Assembly: GCF_003443875.1 (NCBI RefSeq)
Contig: NZ_CP027482.1
Span: 1,240,001 to 1,304,000 of the forward strand
Length of the DNA stretch: 64,000 nucleotides
Origin: Aeromicrobium sp. A1-2
Lineage (GTDB): Bacteria; Actinomycetota; Actinomycetes; Propionibacteriales; Nocardioidaceae
Direction of reading: 5' to 3'
Under the pieces are notes generated by a model. The model made no database searches, had not been told where the DNA came from, and saw only the letters and a list, made by a program, of their open reading frames with translations. A program made the position numbers and the translations under genes. Below are positions 47,235 through 55,372 of this stretch, piece after piece; position 1 is the first letter of the stretch; every line of letters begins with the position of its first letter.

Positions 47235-48413
47235 TCACCCGGGCAGCGAGCCCGCGTAGACGTCCGCGAGGGCCTGCTCCGCGGCGCCCAGTGCCGCGCC
47301 GTGGATGCCCAGCGAGCTGAGCCTGATCTGTGGCAGGTGGATCGAGGCGGAGGGGAGGCGCTCGGCCAGGACCGCTTCGGCCGCCGGCACGACGTACGCA
47401 CCGAGCGGGACGAAGTAGCCGCCCAGCACGATGGCGGCCGGGTCCAGCACGGCCGCGAGCGTCGCGACTCCCGTCCCCAGCGCCGTGCCGAGTCTTGCGA
47501 GCGCGGCGCGCACTTCGGCGTCCGTCGCTGCCCGAGCGGCCACGGTGAGGGCGGTCTGCACGGGGGTGGTGCCCTCTTCCATCCCGACGGCGGAGAGCAT
47601 CGCCCGGAGGCCGACCGATGCCTCCCAGCACCCGGTGCGTCCGCATCCACAGATCGCCTCGGGGTCACCGATGGGCATGTGCCCGACCTCGCCGGCGAAT
47701 CCGGCGCCACCGCGCAGCAGTGACCCGGCCTGCACGATTCCGGCGCCGATCCCGATCGTGCCGGTGATGTAGAGGGAGTGCTGCACGTCGGTCGTCACCC
47801 CGTGCGCAGCCTCGGCCAGCGCGGCGCAGTTGGCGTCGTTGTCGATCGTGGTCGGGCAGCTGCCGCCGAACGCGGCTTCGAGCTCGGTTGCCAGCTCGCG
47901 GCCGGTCCAGCCGAGGTTGGGCGCCCACGACACGGTCCGGTTGTCCTGTGCGACGAGTCCCGGCACGGCGACCGTCGCCCCGACCACGGTGTGACCCCCG
48001 TCGATCAGGGCGGTCCGCACGTCGGTCGCGAGCTCGACGAGCTCCCGTGTGCTCGGTGGGGTGCCGGCCGTGGCGAGCGCGCGGGTCTCGACGACCCGGA
48101 CCGTGCCGGCGAGGTCGAGCCCGACGGCCGCGACGTAGTCGACGTTGACCTCCAGGCCGAGTCCGATGATGGCCTGCCCGGTCAAGGTGATCGGTCGCCC
48201 GGGGCGGCCGCGTCCCGAGGGGGTCGAGTCGTCCTCGTGGACGGCCTCGATCGCCTCGAGCTCACCGATGATGGTGCCGACCGTGGCCTTCGCGAGACCC
48301 GTTCGTCTGGCCAGCTCGGTGCGCGTCGCCGAGCCCTGCGCCCGCAACGAGCGCAGCACGAGCCCGGTGTTCTGGCGCCGGACGAACTCGGTCCCGGTCG
48401 GGACTCCGGTCAA
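47235..48413 (-). CDS. ROK family transcriptional regulator (XylR-like), catabolic operon
   Basis: A second ROK regulator, 392 residues. HTH: GSATRTELARRTGLAKATVGTIIGEL (first 16 residues from ~29). Zinc motif: CGCGRTGCWE. GEVGHMP is conserved. The start is a TTG: TTG 48413 has GGAG seven bases upstream, whereas TTG 48419 is only one base from it. Both lie inside or against the xylA stop, giving coupled translation. It is divergent enough from the first ROK protein to expect a different operator or inducer. Confidence 0.85.
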   Translation of the reverse strand: MTGVPTGTEFVRRQNTGLVLRSLRAQGSATRTELARRTGLAKATVGTIIGELEAIEAVHEDDSTPSGRGRPGRPITLTGQAIIGLGLEVNVDYVAAVGLDLAGTVRVVETRALATAGTPPSTRELVELATDVRTALIDGGHTVVGATVAVPGLVAQDNRTVSWAPNLGWTGRELATELEAAFGGSCPTTIDNDANCAALAEAAHGVTTDVQHSLYITGTIGIGAGIVQAGSLLRGGAGFAGEVGHMPIGDPEAICGCGRTGCWEASVGLRAMLSAVGMEEGTTPVQTALTVAARAATDAEVRAALARLGTALGTGVATLAAVLDPAAIVLGGYFVPLGAYVVPAAEAVLAERLPSASIHLPQIRLSSLGIHGAALGAAEQALADVYAGSLPG

Positions 48414-48415
48414 CG

Positions 48416-49582
48416 TCAAGCTCCGCGCACCCCGTACAGGTACTCGAGCGCGAGCTGGTCGAGGTGCTCGAATGCTGCACCGCGGGCGGCCAGCTGATCC
48501 GGGTCGGCGAGCGGCGCCTTCTCCAGCTCGGCCCAGCCCTCTCCTTCGGCCAGCGTCGGTACGGACAGCTCGGGCAGTTTGGCGGCGACCAGCGCCTCCT
48601 GGACCTCCGGATCTGCCCGGAACGCCTGCACCTTGTCCCGCAGGATGAGGTAGTTGGTCATGCACGCCTCGGCGGCGACCCAGACGCCCTTGTCGTCCTC
48701 GGTGCGGGGCGTCTTGAAGTCGAAGTGGACCGGTCCGTCATATCCACCCGACAGGATCGTGTCGACGACCCAGAACGAGCCTCGGACGTTGCCCGCGCCG
48801 AAGCGGAAGTCCTGGTCGTAGCGCGGACCGTTCTGGCCGTTGAGGTCGATGTGGAAGAGCTTGCCCTGCCACAACGCCTGCGCGTAGCCGTGGGCGGCGT
48901 TGAGGCCAGCCATCTCCTCGTGCCCGATCTCGGGGTTGACGCCGACGTTCTCGGAGCGGTCCAGGGTGTTGATGAACGCCAGTGCGTGCCCGATCGTCGG
49001 CAGCAGGATGTCGCCGCGCGGCTCGTTGGGCTTGGGCTCGATCGCGAACTTCATGTCGTAGCCCTTGTCGTGGACGAACTCGCCCAGGACGTTGAACGCC
49101 TCGCGGTAGCGGTCGAGCGCCGCCGCGACGTCCTTGGCGGCTCCGGACTCGGCACCTTCGCGCCCGCCCCAGCAGACGTAGACCTTGGCGCCGAGCTCGG
49201 CTGCCAGGTCGATGTTGCGCATGACCTTGCGGATCGCGAACCGGCGTACCTCGCGGTCGTTCGACGTGAAGCCGCCGTCCTTGAACATCGGGTGCGTGAA
49301 GAGGTTGGTCGTCGCGGTCGTCACGGCGAGGCCGGTGTCGGCGAGACCCTGCTTCCAGCGTTGGATGATCGCGTCGCGAGCGCTGTCGTCGGATCCGAAC
49401 GGGATCAGATCGTCATCGTGGAAGTTGACGCCGTACGCGCCGAGGCGGGCCAGGTTCTCAAGTGCGTAGATGGGGTCCATGTCGGCGCGGGTCGGCTCGC
49501 CGAACGGGTCGCGGCCGGGATACGCGACGGTCCATAGGCCGAAGGAGAACTTGTCGGAGGGGGCAGGGGTCGGGATGCTCAT
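48416..49582 (-). CDS. xylA: xylose isomerase
   Basis: Converts D-xylose to D-xylulose. The 388-residue form is the class I actinobacterial enzyme, as in Streptomyces. [17 protein letters not shown] opens the barrel. FHDDD (His55 to Asp58) holds the proton-relay His, and [11 protein letters not shown] carries metal and substrate ligands. ATG 49582 has AAAGG seven bases upstream and overlaps the xylB stop as ATGA. It is followed by the ROK gene on the same strand. Confidence 0.96.
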   Translation of the reverse strand: MSIPTPAPSDKFSFGLWTVAYPGRDPFGEPTRADMDPIYALENLARLGAYGVNFHDDDLIPFGSDDSARDAIIQRWKQGLADTGLAVTTATTNLFTHPMFKDGGFTSNDREVRRFAIRKVMRNIDLAAELGAKVYVCWGGREGAESGAAKDVAAALDRYREAFNVLGEFVHDKGYDMKFAIEPKPNEPRGDILLPTIGHALAFINTLDRSENVGVNPEIGHEEMAGLNAAHGYAQALWQGKLFHIDLNGQNGPRYDQDFRFGAGNVRGSFWVVDTILSGGYDGPVHFDFKTPRTEDDKGVWVAAEACMTNYLILRDKVQAFRADPEVQEALVAAKLPELSVPTLAEGEGWAELEKAPLADPDQLAARGAAFEHLDQLALEYLYGVRGA

Positions 49583-50997
49583 CGTGAGCCTTTCGTCGGA
49601 GTCCAGTCGGAGGTGCGGTGGCGCAGCTGTGCGTAGGCCTCACGCACGAGAGGTGTCGAGGGTGCGTCGTAGGTCTCGGCGGTGGCCGTGGCCCACGTGG
49701 GGGGATCGGGGGTGCCCGCGAGTGCCCACGCCGCCTGGCGCGCTGCGCCCAGTGCGACGTACTCGCCGGGCGCCGGCACGCTGACCGGTGTTCCGAAGAT
49801 CGCCGGGGCCAGGGCGTGGACCGCGGCGTTGCCGGCCGCGCCGCCGACCAGCAGGATGCGTCCCGGCGTGATGCCGGTGCGCTCGACCAGGTGGTCGACG
49901 GCATCGGCGAGGGAGCAGAGCAGTGCCTCGAACGCTGCACGGGCCAGGTCCTCGCGAGTCGTCGAGGAGGTCAGGCCGGTCCAGGTGCCGGTCGCGCCCG
50001 GTCGGTTGGGGGTGCGTTCGCCGTCGTAGTACGGCAGCAGGGTCAGCCCGTTGGCTCCGGCCGGGGCGGCGAGGGCGAGCCGGCCGAGCTCGTCGTGGTC
50101 GACGCCGAGCAGTCGAGCCTGCAGGTCCAGGATCCGAGCGGCGTTCATCGTCGTCGCCATCGGGAGGAAACGTCCGGTCGCGTCGGCGAACCCGGTGACC
50201 GACCCCGAGCCGTCCGAGATGCGGTGGGGGCTGACCGCGGAGGCGACTCCGGAGGTGCCGATCGACACCACGACGTCGCCGGGGCCCAGGTCGAGGGCCA
50301 GCGCCGCGGCCATGTTGTCGCCGGTCCCTGCGGCCACGACTGTGCCATCGGCCACCGTGGCGGCAACCTGCGAGGACGGCACGATGCGAGGGAGGTCCAC
50401 GGCATGGCCGAGCGCCGACTCGGCGAGATCGGGCCGCCAGGCGTCGTCCGCCGTGGAGAAGTAGCCGGTCCCCGAGGCGTCACCGCGGTCGGTGAACGGA
50501 TCACCGCCCGTGAGGTGGCGCGAGACGTAGTCGTGGGGGAGCAGGACCTGGGTCGTGCGGGCCGCAGCCTCTGGCTCGTGGTCGCGCAACCAGCGCAGCT
50601 TGGTCGATGTGAACGAGGCCACGAGCACGCTCCCGACCGCCTCGGCGCACGCGTCGGGGCCGCCGAGCTCGGCGATCAGGTCAAGAGCCTCGGCACTCGA
50701 GCGCGTGTCGTTCCAGAGAATCGCGTCGTGCACAGGTGTGTCAGTGGCGTCGAGCGCAACCATGCCGTGCTGTTGGCCGCCCACCGAGACCGCATCGGCG
50801 CGAGCCAGCAGCCCGTCGGTGGCCGCGTCGAAGGCGTCCAGCCAGGCCCGGGGATCGACCGACGTGCCCTGCGGGTGCCGTGCTGACTGCTGTGCCACGA
50901 CCCGTCCGGTCGCAGCATCCACCAGCAGGGCCTTGGTCGACTGCGTTGACGAGTCCACACCGAGGACCAGGCTTGTCCTGCTGTCGTTGGCTCCCAT
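49579..50997 (-). CDS. xylB: xylulokinase
   Basis: FGGY-family kinase making xylulose-5-phosphate for the pentose phosphate pathway; 472 residues. [16 protein letters not shown] is the N-terminal phosphate loop, [11 protein letters not shown] the FGGY substrate segment, [10 protein letters not shown] and GTSGVAS the ATPase-fold loops, and [16 protein letters not shown] the C-terminal signature. First gene of xylB-xylA-ROK. The start at 50997 lacks a good ribosome site, and an operator-like palindrome lies 20 bases upstream. Confidence 0.94.
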   Translation of the reverse strand: MGANDSRTSLVLGVDSSTQSTKALLVDAATGRVVAQQSARHPQGTSVDPRAWLDAFDAATDGLLARADAVSVGGQQHGMVALDATDTPVHDAILWNDTRSSAEALDLIAELGGPDACAEAVGSVLVASFTSTKLRWLRDHEPEAAARTTQVLLPHDYVSRHLTGGDPFTDRGDASGTGYFSTADDAWRPDLAESALGHAVDLPRIVPSSQVAATVADGTVVAAGTGDNMAAALALDLGPGDVVVSIGTSGVASAVSPHRISDGSGSVTGFADATGRFLPMATTMNAARILDLQARLLGVDHDELGRLALAAPAGANGLTLLPYYDGERTPNRPGATGTWTGLTSSTTREDLARAAFEALLCSLADAVDHLVERTGITPGRILLVGGAAGNAAVHALAPAIFGTPVSVPAPGEYVALGAARQAAWALAGTPDPPTWATATAETYDAPSTPLVREAYAQLRHRTSDWTPTKGSR

Positions 50998-51017
50998 GGT
51001 TCAGGTTTAGTACGAGT

Positions 51018-51033
51018 CTTGAATTAAGTCAAG
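51018..51033. promoter_or_regulatory. operator-like palindrome upstream of xylB
   Basis: CTTGAATTAAGTCAAG, 14 of 16 positions symmetrical, overlapping a TTGACT that could be the xylB -35. Different in sequence from the ACAA/TTGT sites at xylF. Confidence 0.55.
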
Positions 51034-51043
51034 GGCGCCGCGC

Positions 51044-51049
51044 TACGCT
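51044..51049 (+). promoter_or_regulatory. leaderless -10 TACGCT of the flavin reductase-like gene
   Basis: TACGCT, six bases, then GTG 51056. No ribosome site. Confidence 0.55.
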
Positions 51050-51055
51050 GGCGAC

Positions 51056-51574
51056 GTGACGATTCATTCGGACCACCCGTTCGTGCCGGCCGAGGGCGAC
51101 CGCGACCAGCTGCGCCGCATACGCGGCCGCATGCCGGCGCCCGTGACGGTGTGGACCGCCGGGGCCGGCCGTGACCGGCGCGGCCTGACGATGTCGTCCG
51201 TCCTGATCGCCGGCGGAGAACCGGGACGGGTCGTGGGGCTGGTCGACGCGGACTCCGACTTCTGGGAGTCGGTCCCGACCTCGTGGGTCGTGAACATCGT
51301 GGGGGTCGAGCACAGGTTCCTGGCCGATGCGTTCGCCGGCACTGCCCCGGCACCTGGCGGCCCATTCACCCTGGGCGAGTGGAGCGACAGCGAGTGGGGG
51401 CCTGTCCTGGCCGGGAGCGCAGGATGGATCGGCGTGCGCCTGGAGCCGGACAGGACCCGCTCGGTGGGGTGGAGCCTGTTGGTCGAGGGCGTCGTCGAGT
51501 CGGTCGAGGTGGGATCGGCCGAGACCCTCGCGCACCTGCGCGGTCGCTACCTCGAACTGGGCCAGAGTGACTAG
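51056..51574 (+). CDS. flavin reductase-like FMN-binding protein
   Basis: A 172-residue split-barrel protein resembling flavin reductases and related FMN-binding oxidoreductases. MPAPVTVWTAGAGRDRRGLTMSSVLIAGGEP (RRGLTMSSVLIAG at ~41-53) corresponds to the loop that contacts FMN phosphate, followed by HRFLADAFAG near 86-95. Whether it acts alone or supplies reduced flavin to a monooxygenase is unknown, and no such partner is adjacent. Divergent from xylB, 76 bases before dxs. Confidence 0.75.
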   Translation: MTIHSDHPFVPAEGDRDQLRRIRGRMPAPVTVWTAGAGRDRRGLTMSSVLIAGGEPGRVVGLVDADSDFWESVPTSWVVNIVGVEHRFLADAFAGTAPAPGGPFTLGEWSDSEWGPVLAGSAGWIGVRLEPDRTRSVGWSLLVEGVVESVEVGSAETLAHLRGRYLELGQSD

Positions 51575-51610
51575 TGGGCCTGCCGACTCGGCGTCTGCCA
51601 ATGTCCTCGA

Positions 51611-51616
51611 TAGACT
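51611..51616 (+). promoter_or_regulatory. leaderless -10 TAGACT of the dxs leader ORF
   Basis: TAGACT, seven bases, then ATG 51624 of a nine-codon ORF that ends on the dxs start codon. Confidence 0.55.
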
Positions 51617-51617
51617 G

Positions 51618-51638
51618 ACCCTCATGGCTGATGAGGGT
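51618..51638 (+). other. hairpin in front of the dxs ribosome binding site
   Basis: ACCCTCAT and ATGAGGGT form a perfect 8-base stem with a 5-base loop; the AGGAGGT of dxs starts at 51639. If transcription begins near 51624 the left arm is mostly lost, so its use depends on the true start site. Confidence 0.4.
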
Positions 51639-51653
51639 AGGAGGTATCGATGA
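51624..51653 (+). CDS. nine-codon upstream ORF overlapping the dxs start
   Basis: ATG 51624 encodes MADEGRRYR and stops at TGA 51651-51653, which overlaps dxs ATG 51650 as ATGA. The dxs Shine-Dalgarno AGGAGGT lies inside it. The TAGACT seven bases upstream fits leaderless initiation. A role in coupling dxs translation is inferred. Confidence 0.45.
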   Translation: MADEGRRYR

Positions 51654-53530
51654 GCGTTCTCGCGAACCTGACCGGACCCTCGGAGCTGCGAGACCTGGGT
51701 GAAGACCAGCTGATCGAGCTCGCGGCCGAGATCCGTGAGCTCCTGATCGCCTCGGTCGCGTCCAACGGCGGCCACCTCGGTCCCAACCTCGGTGTCGTCG
51801 AGCTCGCGATGGCGATCCACCGGGTGTTCGACTCACCGGTCGATCGTGTCGTCTGGGACACCGGCCACCAGGCGTACGTCCACAAGATGCTGACTGGCCG
51901 CGCAGGCCAGTTCGACAAGCTGCGCAAGGAGGGTGGCCTGTCGGGCTACCCCAGCCGCGCCGAGTCCGAGCACGACTGGGTCGAGAACTCGCACGCTTCG
52001 ACGAGCCTGTCCTACGCCGATGGCATGGCCAAGGCCAATCACATCCTGGGCAAGGACGACCATGTCGTCGCGGTGATCGGTGACGGTGCGCTGACCGGCG
52101 GCATGGCCTGGGAGGCGCTCAACAACATCGCGGCGGACAACGACCGACGACTCGTCGTGATCGTCAATGACAATGGTCGCTCCTACACCCCCACCGTCGG
52201 CGGCCTGGCCAACCGGCTGACCGAGATCCGCACCAACCCGCGCTACGAGCCGGCGCTGGGCGCGATCAAGGATCGGCTCAATCGGACGCGTCGGGTCGGA
52301 CCCGTCGCCTACGAGGCGCTGCACGCGATCAAGAAGGGCGTCAAGGACGTCCTGGCGCCGCAGGGCATGTTCGAGGACCTCGGGCTCAAGTACATCGGCC
52401 CCGTCGACGGGCACGACCGGCCCGCCCTCGAGCGGGCGTTGACGCAGGCCAAGAAGTTCGGCGGTCCCGTGATGGTCCACGTCCTGACCACCAAGGGTCA
52501 GGGCTATGACATCGCGGTCGCCAACGAGAACGACCAGATGCACCAGGCAAACCCCTTCATCCGGGAGACCGGCGAAGCGGTTGCCGTGCCGCCGGCGGGC
52601 TGGACCTCGGTGTTCCGCGACGAGATCGTTCGGATCGCCGACGAGCGTCCCGACGTCGTGGGCATCACTGCGGCGATGCTCTACCCGGTCGGCCTGGACG
52701 CCTTCGCGGACAAGTTCCCCGATCGGGTGTTCGACGTCGGCATCGCCGAGCAGCACGCTGTCACGAGTGCTGCCGGGCTGGCGATGGGTGGGCTGCACCC
52801 CGTCGTCGCGGTCTATGCCACGTTCATCAACCGGGCCTTCGACCAGGTGCTGCTGGACGTCGCCCTGCACCGCTGCGGCGTGACGTTCGTGCTGGACCGC
52901 GCCGGGGTCACCGGAGACGATGGTGCCAGCCACAACGGCATGTGGGACATGTCGTTGCTGCAGATCGTCCCGACCCTGCGCATCGCCGCACCCCGCGACG
53001 GCTCGCAGCTGCGCGAGCTCCTGCGCGAGGCGGTCGAGGTCTCGGACGCACCCACTGTCGTCAGGTTCGCCAAGGGCGCGGTGTGCGACGACCTGCCCGC
53101 GATCGAGCGGATCGGCACGACCGACATCCTGTCCCGCGACGACGACCGCGATGTGCTGGTCGTCGCGATCGGCTCCTTCGGGCATCTTGGTGCCGAGGTC
53201 GGCGATCTGCTGCGTGCTGCGGGGCACGGCGTCACGGTCGTCGACCCGCGCTGGGTCAAGCCGGTCGATCCCGCCCTTGTCGAGCTGGCTTCCGGATTCG
53301 GGTTGGTCGTCACGATCGAGGACAACGGGCGTCACGGCGGTGTCGGCGCTGCGATCACGCAGGCCGTGAGGGACGCCGGCAGCGACGTGCCGATCCGGGT
53401 GCACGGGGTCAAGCAGGAGTTCCTCGACCATGCCAAGCGCGACGTCATCCTCGAACGCCTCGGACTGACACCACAGGCCGTCGCCGAAGACACCCTGGCG
53501 ACCCTCGCCCGGAATAGCGCTGCGCAGTGA
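51650..53530 (+). CDS. dxs: 1-deoxy-D-xylulose-5-phosphate synthase
   Basis: Thiamine diphosphate enzyme joining pyruvate and glyceraldehyde-3-phosphate, first step of the MEP isoprenoid pathway; 626 residues. [16 protein letters not shown] holds the conserved His, [16 protein letters not shown] is the ThDP/Mg motif, and VGIAEQHAV holds the catalytic Glu in the pyrimidine domain. The C-terminal transketolase domain ends with [14 protein letters not shown] 51650 follows AGGAGGT by four bases. The strong site, hairpin and leader ORF suggest translational control. Confidence 0.96.
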   Translation: MSVLANLTGPSELRDLGEDQLIELAAEIRELLIASVASNGGHLGPNLGVVELAMAIHRVFDSPVDRVVWDTGHQAYVHKMLTGRAGQFDKLRKEGGLSGYPSRAESEHDWVENSHASTSLSYADGMAKANHILGKDDHVVAVIGDGALTGGMAWEALNNIAADNDRRLVVIVNDNGRSYTPTVGGLANRLTEIRTNPRYEPALGAIKDRLNRTRRVGPVAYEALHAIKKGVKDVLAPQGMFEDLGLKYIGPVDGHDRPALERALTQAKKFGGPVMVHVLTTKGQGYDIAVANENDQMHQANPFIRETGEAVAVPPAGWTSVFRDEIVRIADERPDVVGITAAMLYPVGLDAFADKFPDRVFDVGIAEQHAVTSAAGLAMGGLHPVVAVYATFINRAFDQVLLDVALHRCGVTFVLDRAGVTGDDGASHNGMWDMSLLQIVPTLRIAAPRDGSQLRELLREAVEVSDAPTVVRFAKGAVCDDLPAIERIGTTDILSRDDDRDVLVVAIGSFGHLGAEVGDLLRAAGHGVTVVDPRWVKPVDPALVELASGFGLVVTIEDNGRHGGVGAAITQAVRDAGSDVPIRVHGVKQEFLDHAKRDVILERLGLTPQAVAEDTLATLARNSAAQ

Positions 53531-53540
53531 GTGGTTGACC

Positions 53541-54443
53541 ATGGCGATGAAGTGGATACCGAAACGCAAGGAAGAACCCGCCGACCGTGAGCGCAACGGG
53601 CCGGTGCTGATCCATGCCCTCGATGGCTTCCTGGGCGCCGGATCGGCCGCTCGGCTCGCCTCCGACCAGCTGCGTTCGGGCGAAGGTCAGATCGTGCACG
53701 AGTTCGACGTCGACGCGATGTTCGACTATCGGGCCCGCCGCCCGATGATCGCCTTTCGCGAGGACCACTACGCCGAGTACGACGATCCCCGCTTACAGGT
53801 CCTCCTCGAGCACGATCTCAACGGGACCCCTTACTTCCTGCTGGCCGGCCCGGAGCCGGACTTCCAGTGGGAGCGGTTCATCGCTGAGGTGCATGACGTC
53901 ATCGAGGAGCACGACGTCCCGTTGACGCTGGGGCTCGGCGCCGTGCCGATGGGCGTGCCTCACACGCGGCCCGCGATGATCACGGCCCACGGCACACGTC
54001 CCGACCTCGTCGACCGGCAGAACCTGTGGTCCGCGCAGGTCACGGTGCCGTCCTCGGCCCAGTCCCTGTTGGAGTACCGCCTGGGCCAGTGGGGCCATGA
54101 CGCGGCCGGCTATGTCGTCCACGTGCCGCACTACCTCGCCCAGATCGACTACCCGACTGCCTCGTTGGCCCTGATCGACGCATTGGTCGACCGCACGGGC
54201 CTCAGCATCGATCTGGACGGTCTCCGCGCCCGCCAGGGCGAGGCGCTGGCTGCGATCGAGGAACAGATCGAGGAGCAGGGTGGAGCGAGCCTGCTCGGTG
54301 GCCTGGAGGAGCAGTACGACGCCTTCACACGCGGCGCGGCCCAGTCATTGCTGGCCAGCGACGCGGACCTCCCCAGCGGAGACGAGCTGGCCGACCAGTT
54401 CGAGCAGTTTCTCGCCCGGCAGCGCAAGAACGACCAGGGCTGA
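53541..54443 (+). CDS. PAC2 family protein
   Basis: A 300-residue protein of the PAC2 family, related to archaeal and eukaryotic proteasome-assembly chaperones; the role in actinobacteria is open. GPVLIHALDGFLGAGSAARL near 20-39 and PSSAQSLLEYRLGQWGHDAAGYVVHVPHYL (YVVHVPHYL near 195) are family core. The C-terminal third is Glu/Gln-rich and helical and may bind another protein. ATG 53541 lies ten bases after the dxs stop with a weak GAGTGG upstream; TTG 53535 is the alternative. Cotranscription with dxs is likely. Confidence 0.85.
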   Translation: MAMKWIPKRKEEPADRERNGPVLIHALDGFLGAGSAARLASDQLRSGEGQIVHEFDVDAMFDYRARRPMIAFREDHYAEYDDPRLQVLLEHDLNGTPYFLLAGPEPDFQWERFIAEVHDVIEEHDVPLTLGLGAVPMGVPHTRPAMITAHGTRPDLVDRQNLWSAQVTVPSSAQSLLEYRLGQWGHDAAGYVVHVPHYLAQIDYPTASLALIDALVDRTGLSIDLDGLRARQGEALAAIEEQIEEQGGASLLGGLEEQYDAFTRGAAQSLLASDADLPSGDELADQFEQFLARQRKNDQG

Positions 54444-54487
54444 TCCGTCGTCCTGCCGCCCGCAGCGGCGGAGCGTGCTCACGACGA

Positions 54488-54493
54488 TAGGCT
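54488..54493 (+). promoter_or_regulatory. leaderless -10 TAGGCT of tesB
   Basis: TAGGCT, six bases, then GTG 54500, 45 bases after the PAC2 stop. Confidence 0.65.
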
Positions 54494-54499
54494 GACCTC

Positions 54500-55372
54500 G
54501 TGCCCGCATCCCTTGACGAAGTCGTCGGCCTGCTCGATCTCGAACGCCTCGAGGTGGGGCTCTACCGCGGTTCGCAGCCCGAGGGCTCGTCGCTCACACG
54601 CGTGTTCGGCGGGCAGGTTGCGGCGCAGGCCCTGATGGCAGCACAGCTGACGGTCCCCGACGACCGCTTCGTGCACTCGATGCACTTGTACTTCATCCTG
54701 GGCGGCGACCCGAGCATCCCGATCGTCTACGACGTCGAGAACGTCCGCGACGGTCGGTCCTTCACGACGCGTCGCGTCGCGGCCCGCCAGCATGGCGAGA
54801 TCATCTTCTACATGACTGCGTCGTTCCAGGTCGTCGAGGACGGCTGGGAGCACCAGGACCAGATGCCAACCGTGCCATCGCCCGACGAGGCGACGCCGAT
54901 GCGCGACATCGTCGGGATGCAGGGTGAGGAGGCCAAGGAGCACTGGGAACGTGAGTGGTCCTCGTTCGACGCGCGATACATCGGCGACAACCGCGCCGCC
55001 GACGATCCGCAGCGGGCGCTGGTGCCCGCGGTCCAGCGACTGTGGTTCAAGGCCGATGGGACACTCCCGGAATCGCGGATCGTGCACAACGCCGCGTTCA
55101 CCTACATCAGCGACCTGAGCCTGCTCGGCGCGAGTTTGGTCCCGCACGGCCAGTTCATCGGCTCCGCCGAGGTCCAGCCGGCCTCGTTGGACCACACGAT
55201 CTGGTTCCACCGCCCGGTCGCCGCCGACCAGTGGCTGCTGTACGACCAGACGTCACCGTCAGCGTCGGGCGCCCGCGGGCTCGCGACGGCCCGGGTCTTC
55301 TCCGAGGACGGCACCCTCGTCGCGACCGTCGCGCAAGAAGGTCTGATCCGCCACATCAAGCCGCGGGACTGA
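54500..55372 (+). CDS. tesB: acyl-CoA thioesterase II
   Basis: Double hotdog thioesterase that hydrolyses medium and long acyl-CoA; 290 residues. The first hotdog has RVFGGQVAAQALMAA near 34-48 and HSMHLYFILGGDPSIPI; the second has SLDHTIWFHRPVAADQWLLYDQTSPSASGARG with the Asp/Thr-Ser/Gln catalytic set of TesB (SLDHTIWFHRP at ~229-239). GTG 54500 is the leaderless start. The stop is directly abutted by the stop of the opposite hydrolase gene. Confidence 0.92.
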   Translation: MPASLDEVVGLLDLERLEVGLYRGSQPEGSSLTRVFGGQVAAQALMAAQLTVPDDRFVHSMHLYFILGGDPSIPIVYDVENVRDGRSFTTRRVAARQHGEIIFYMTASFQVVEDGWEHQDQMPTVPSPDEATPMRDIVGMQGEEAKEHWEREWSSFDARYIGDNRAADDPQRALVPAVQRLWFKADGTLPESRIVHNAAFTYISDLSLLGASLVPHGQFIGSAEVQPASLDHTIWFHRPVAADQWLLYDQTSPSASGARGLATARVFSEDGTLVATVAQEGLIRHIKPRD

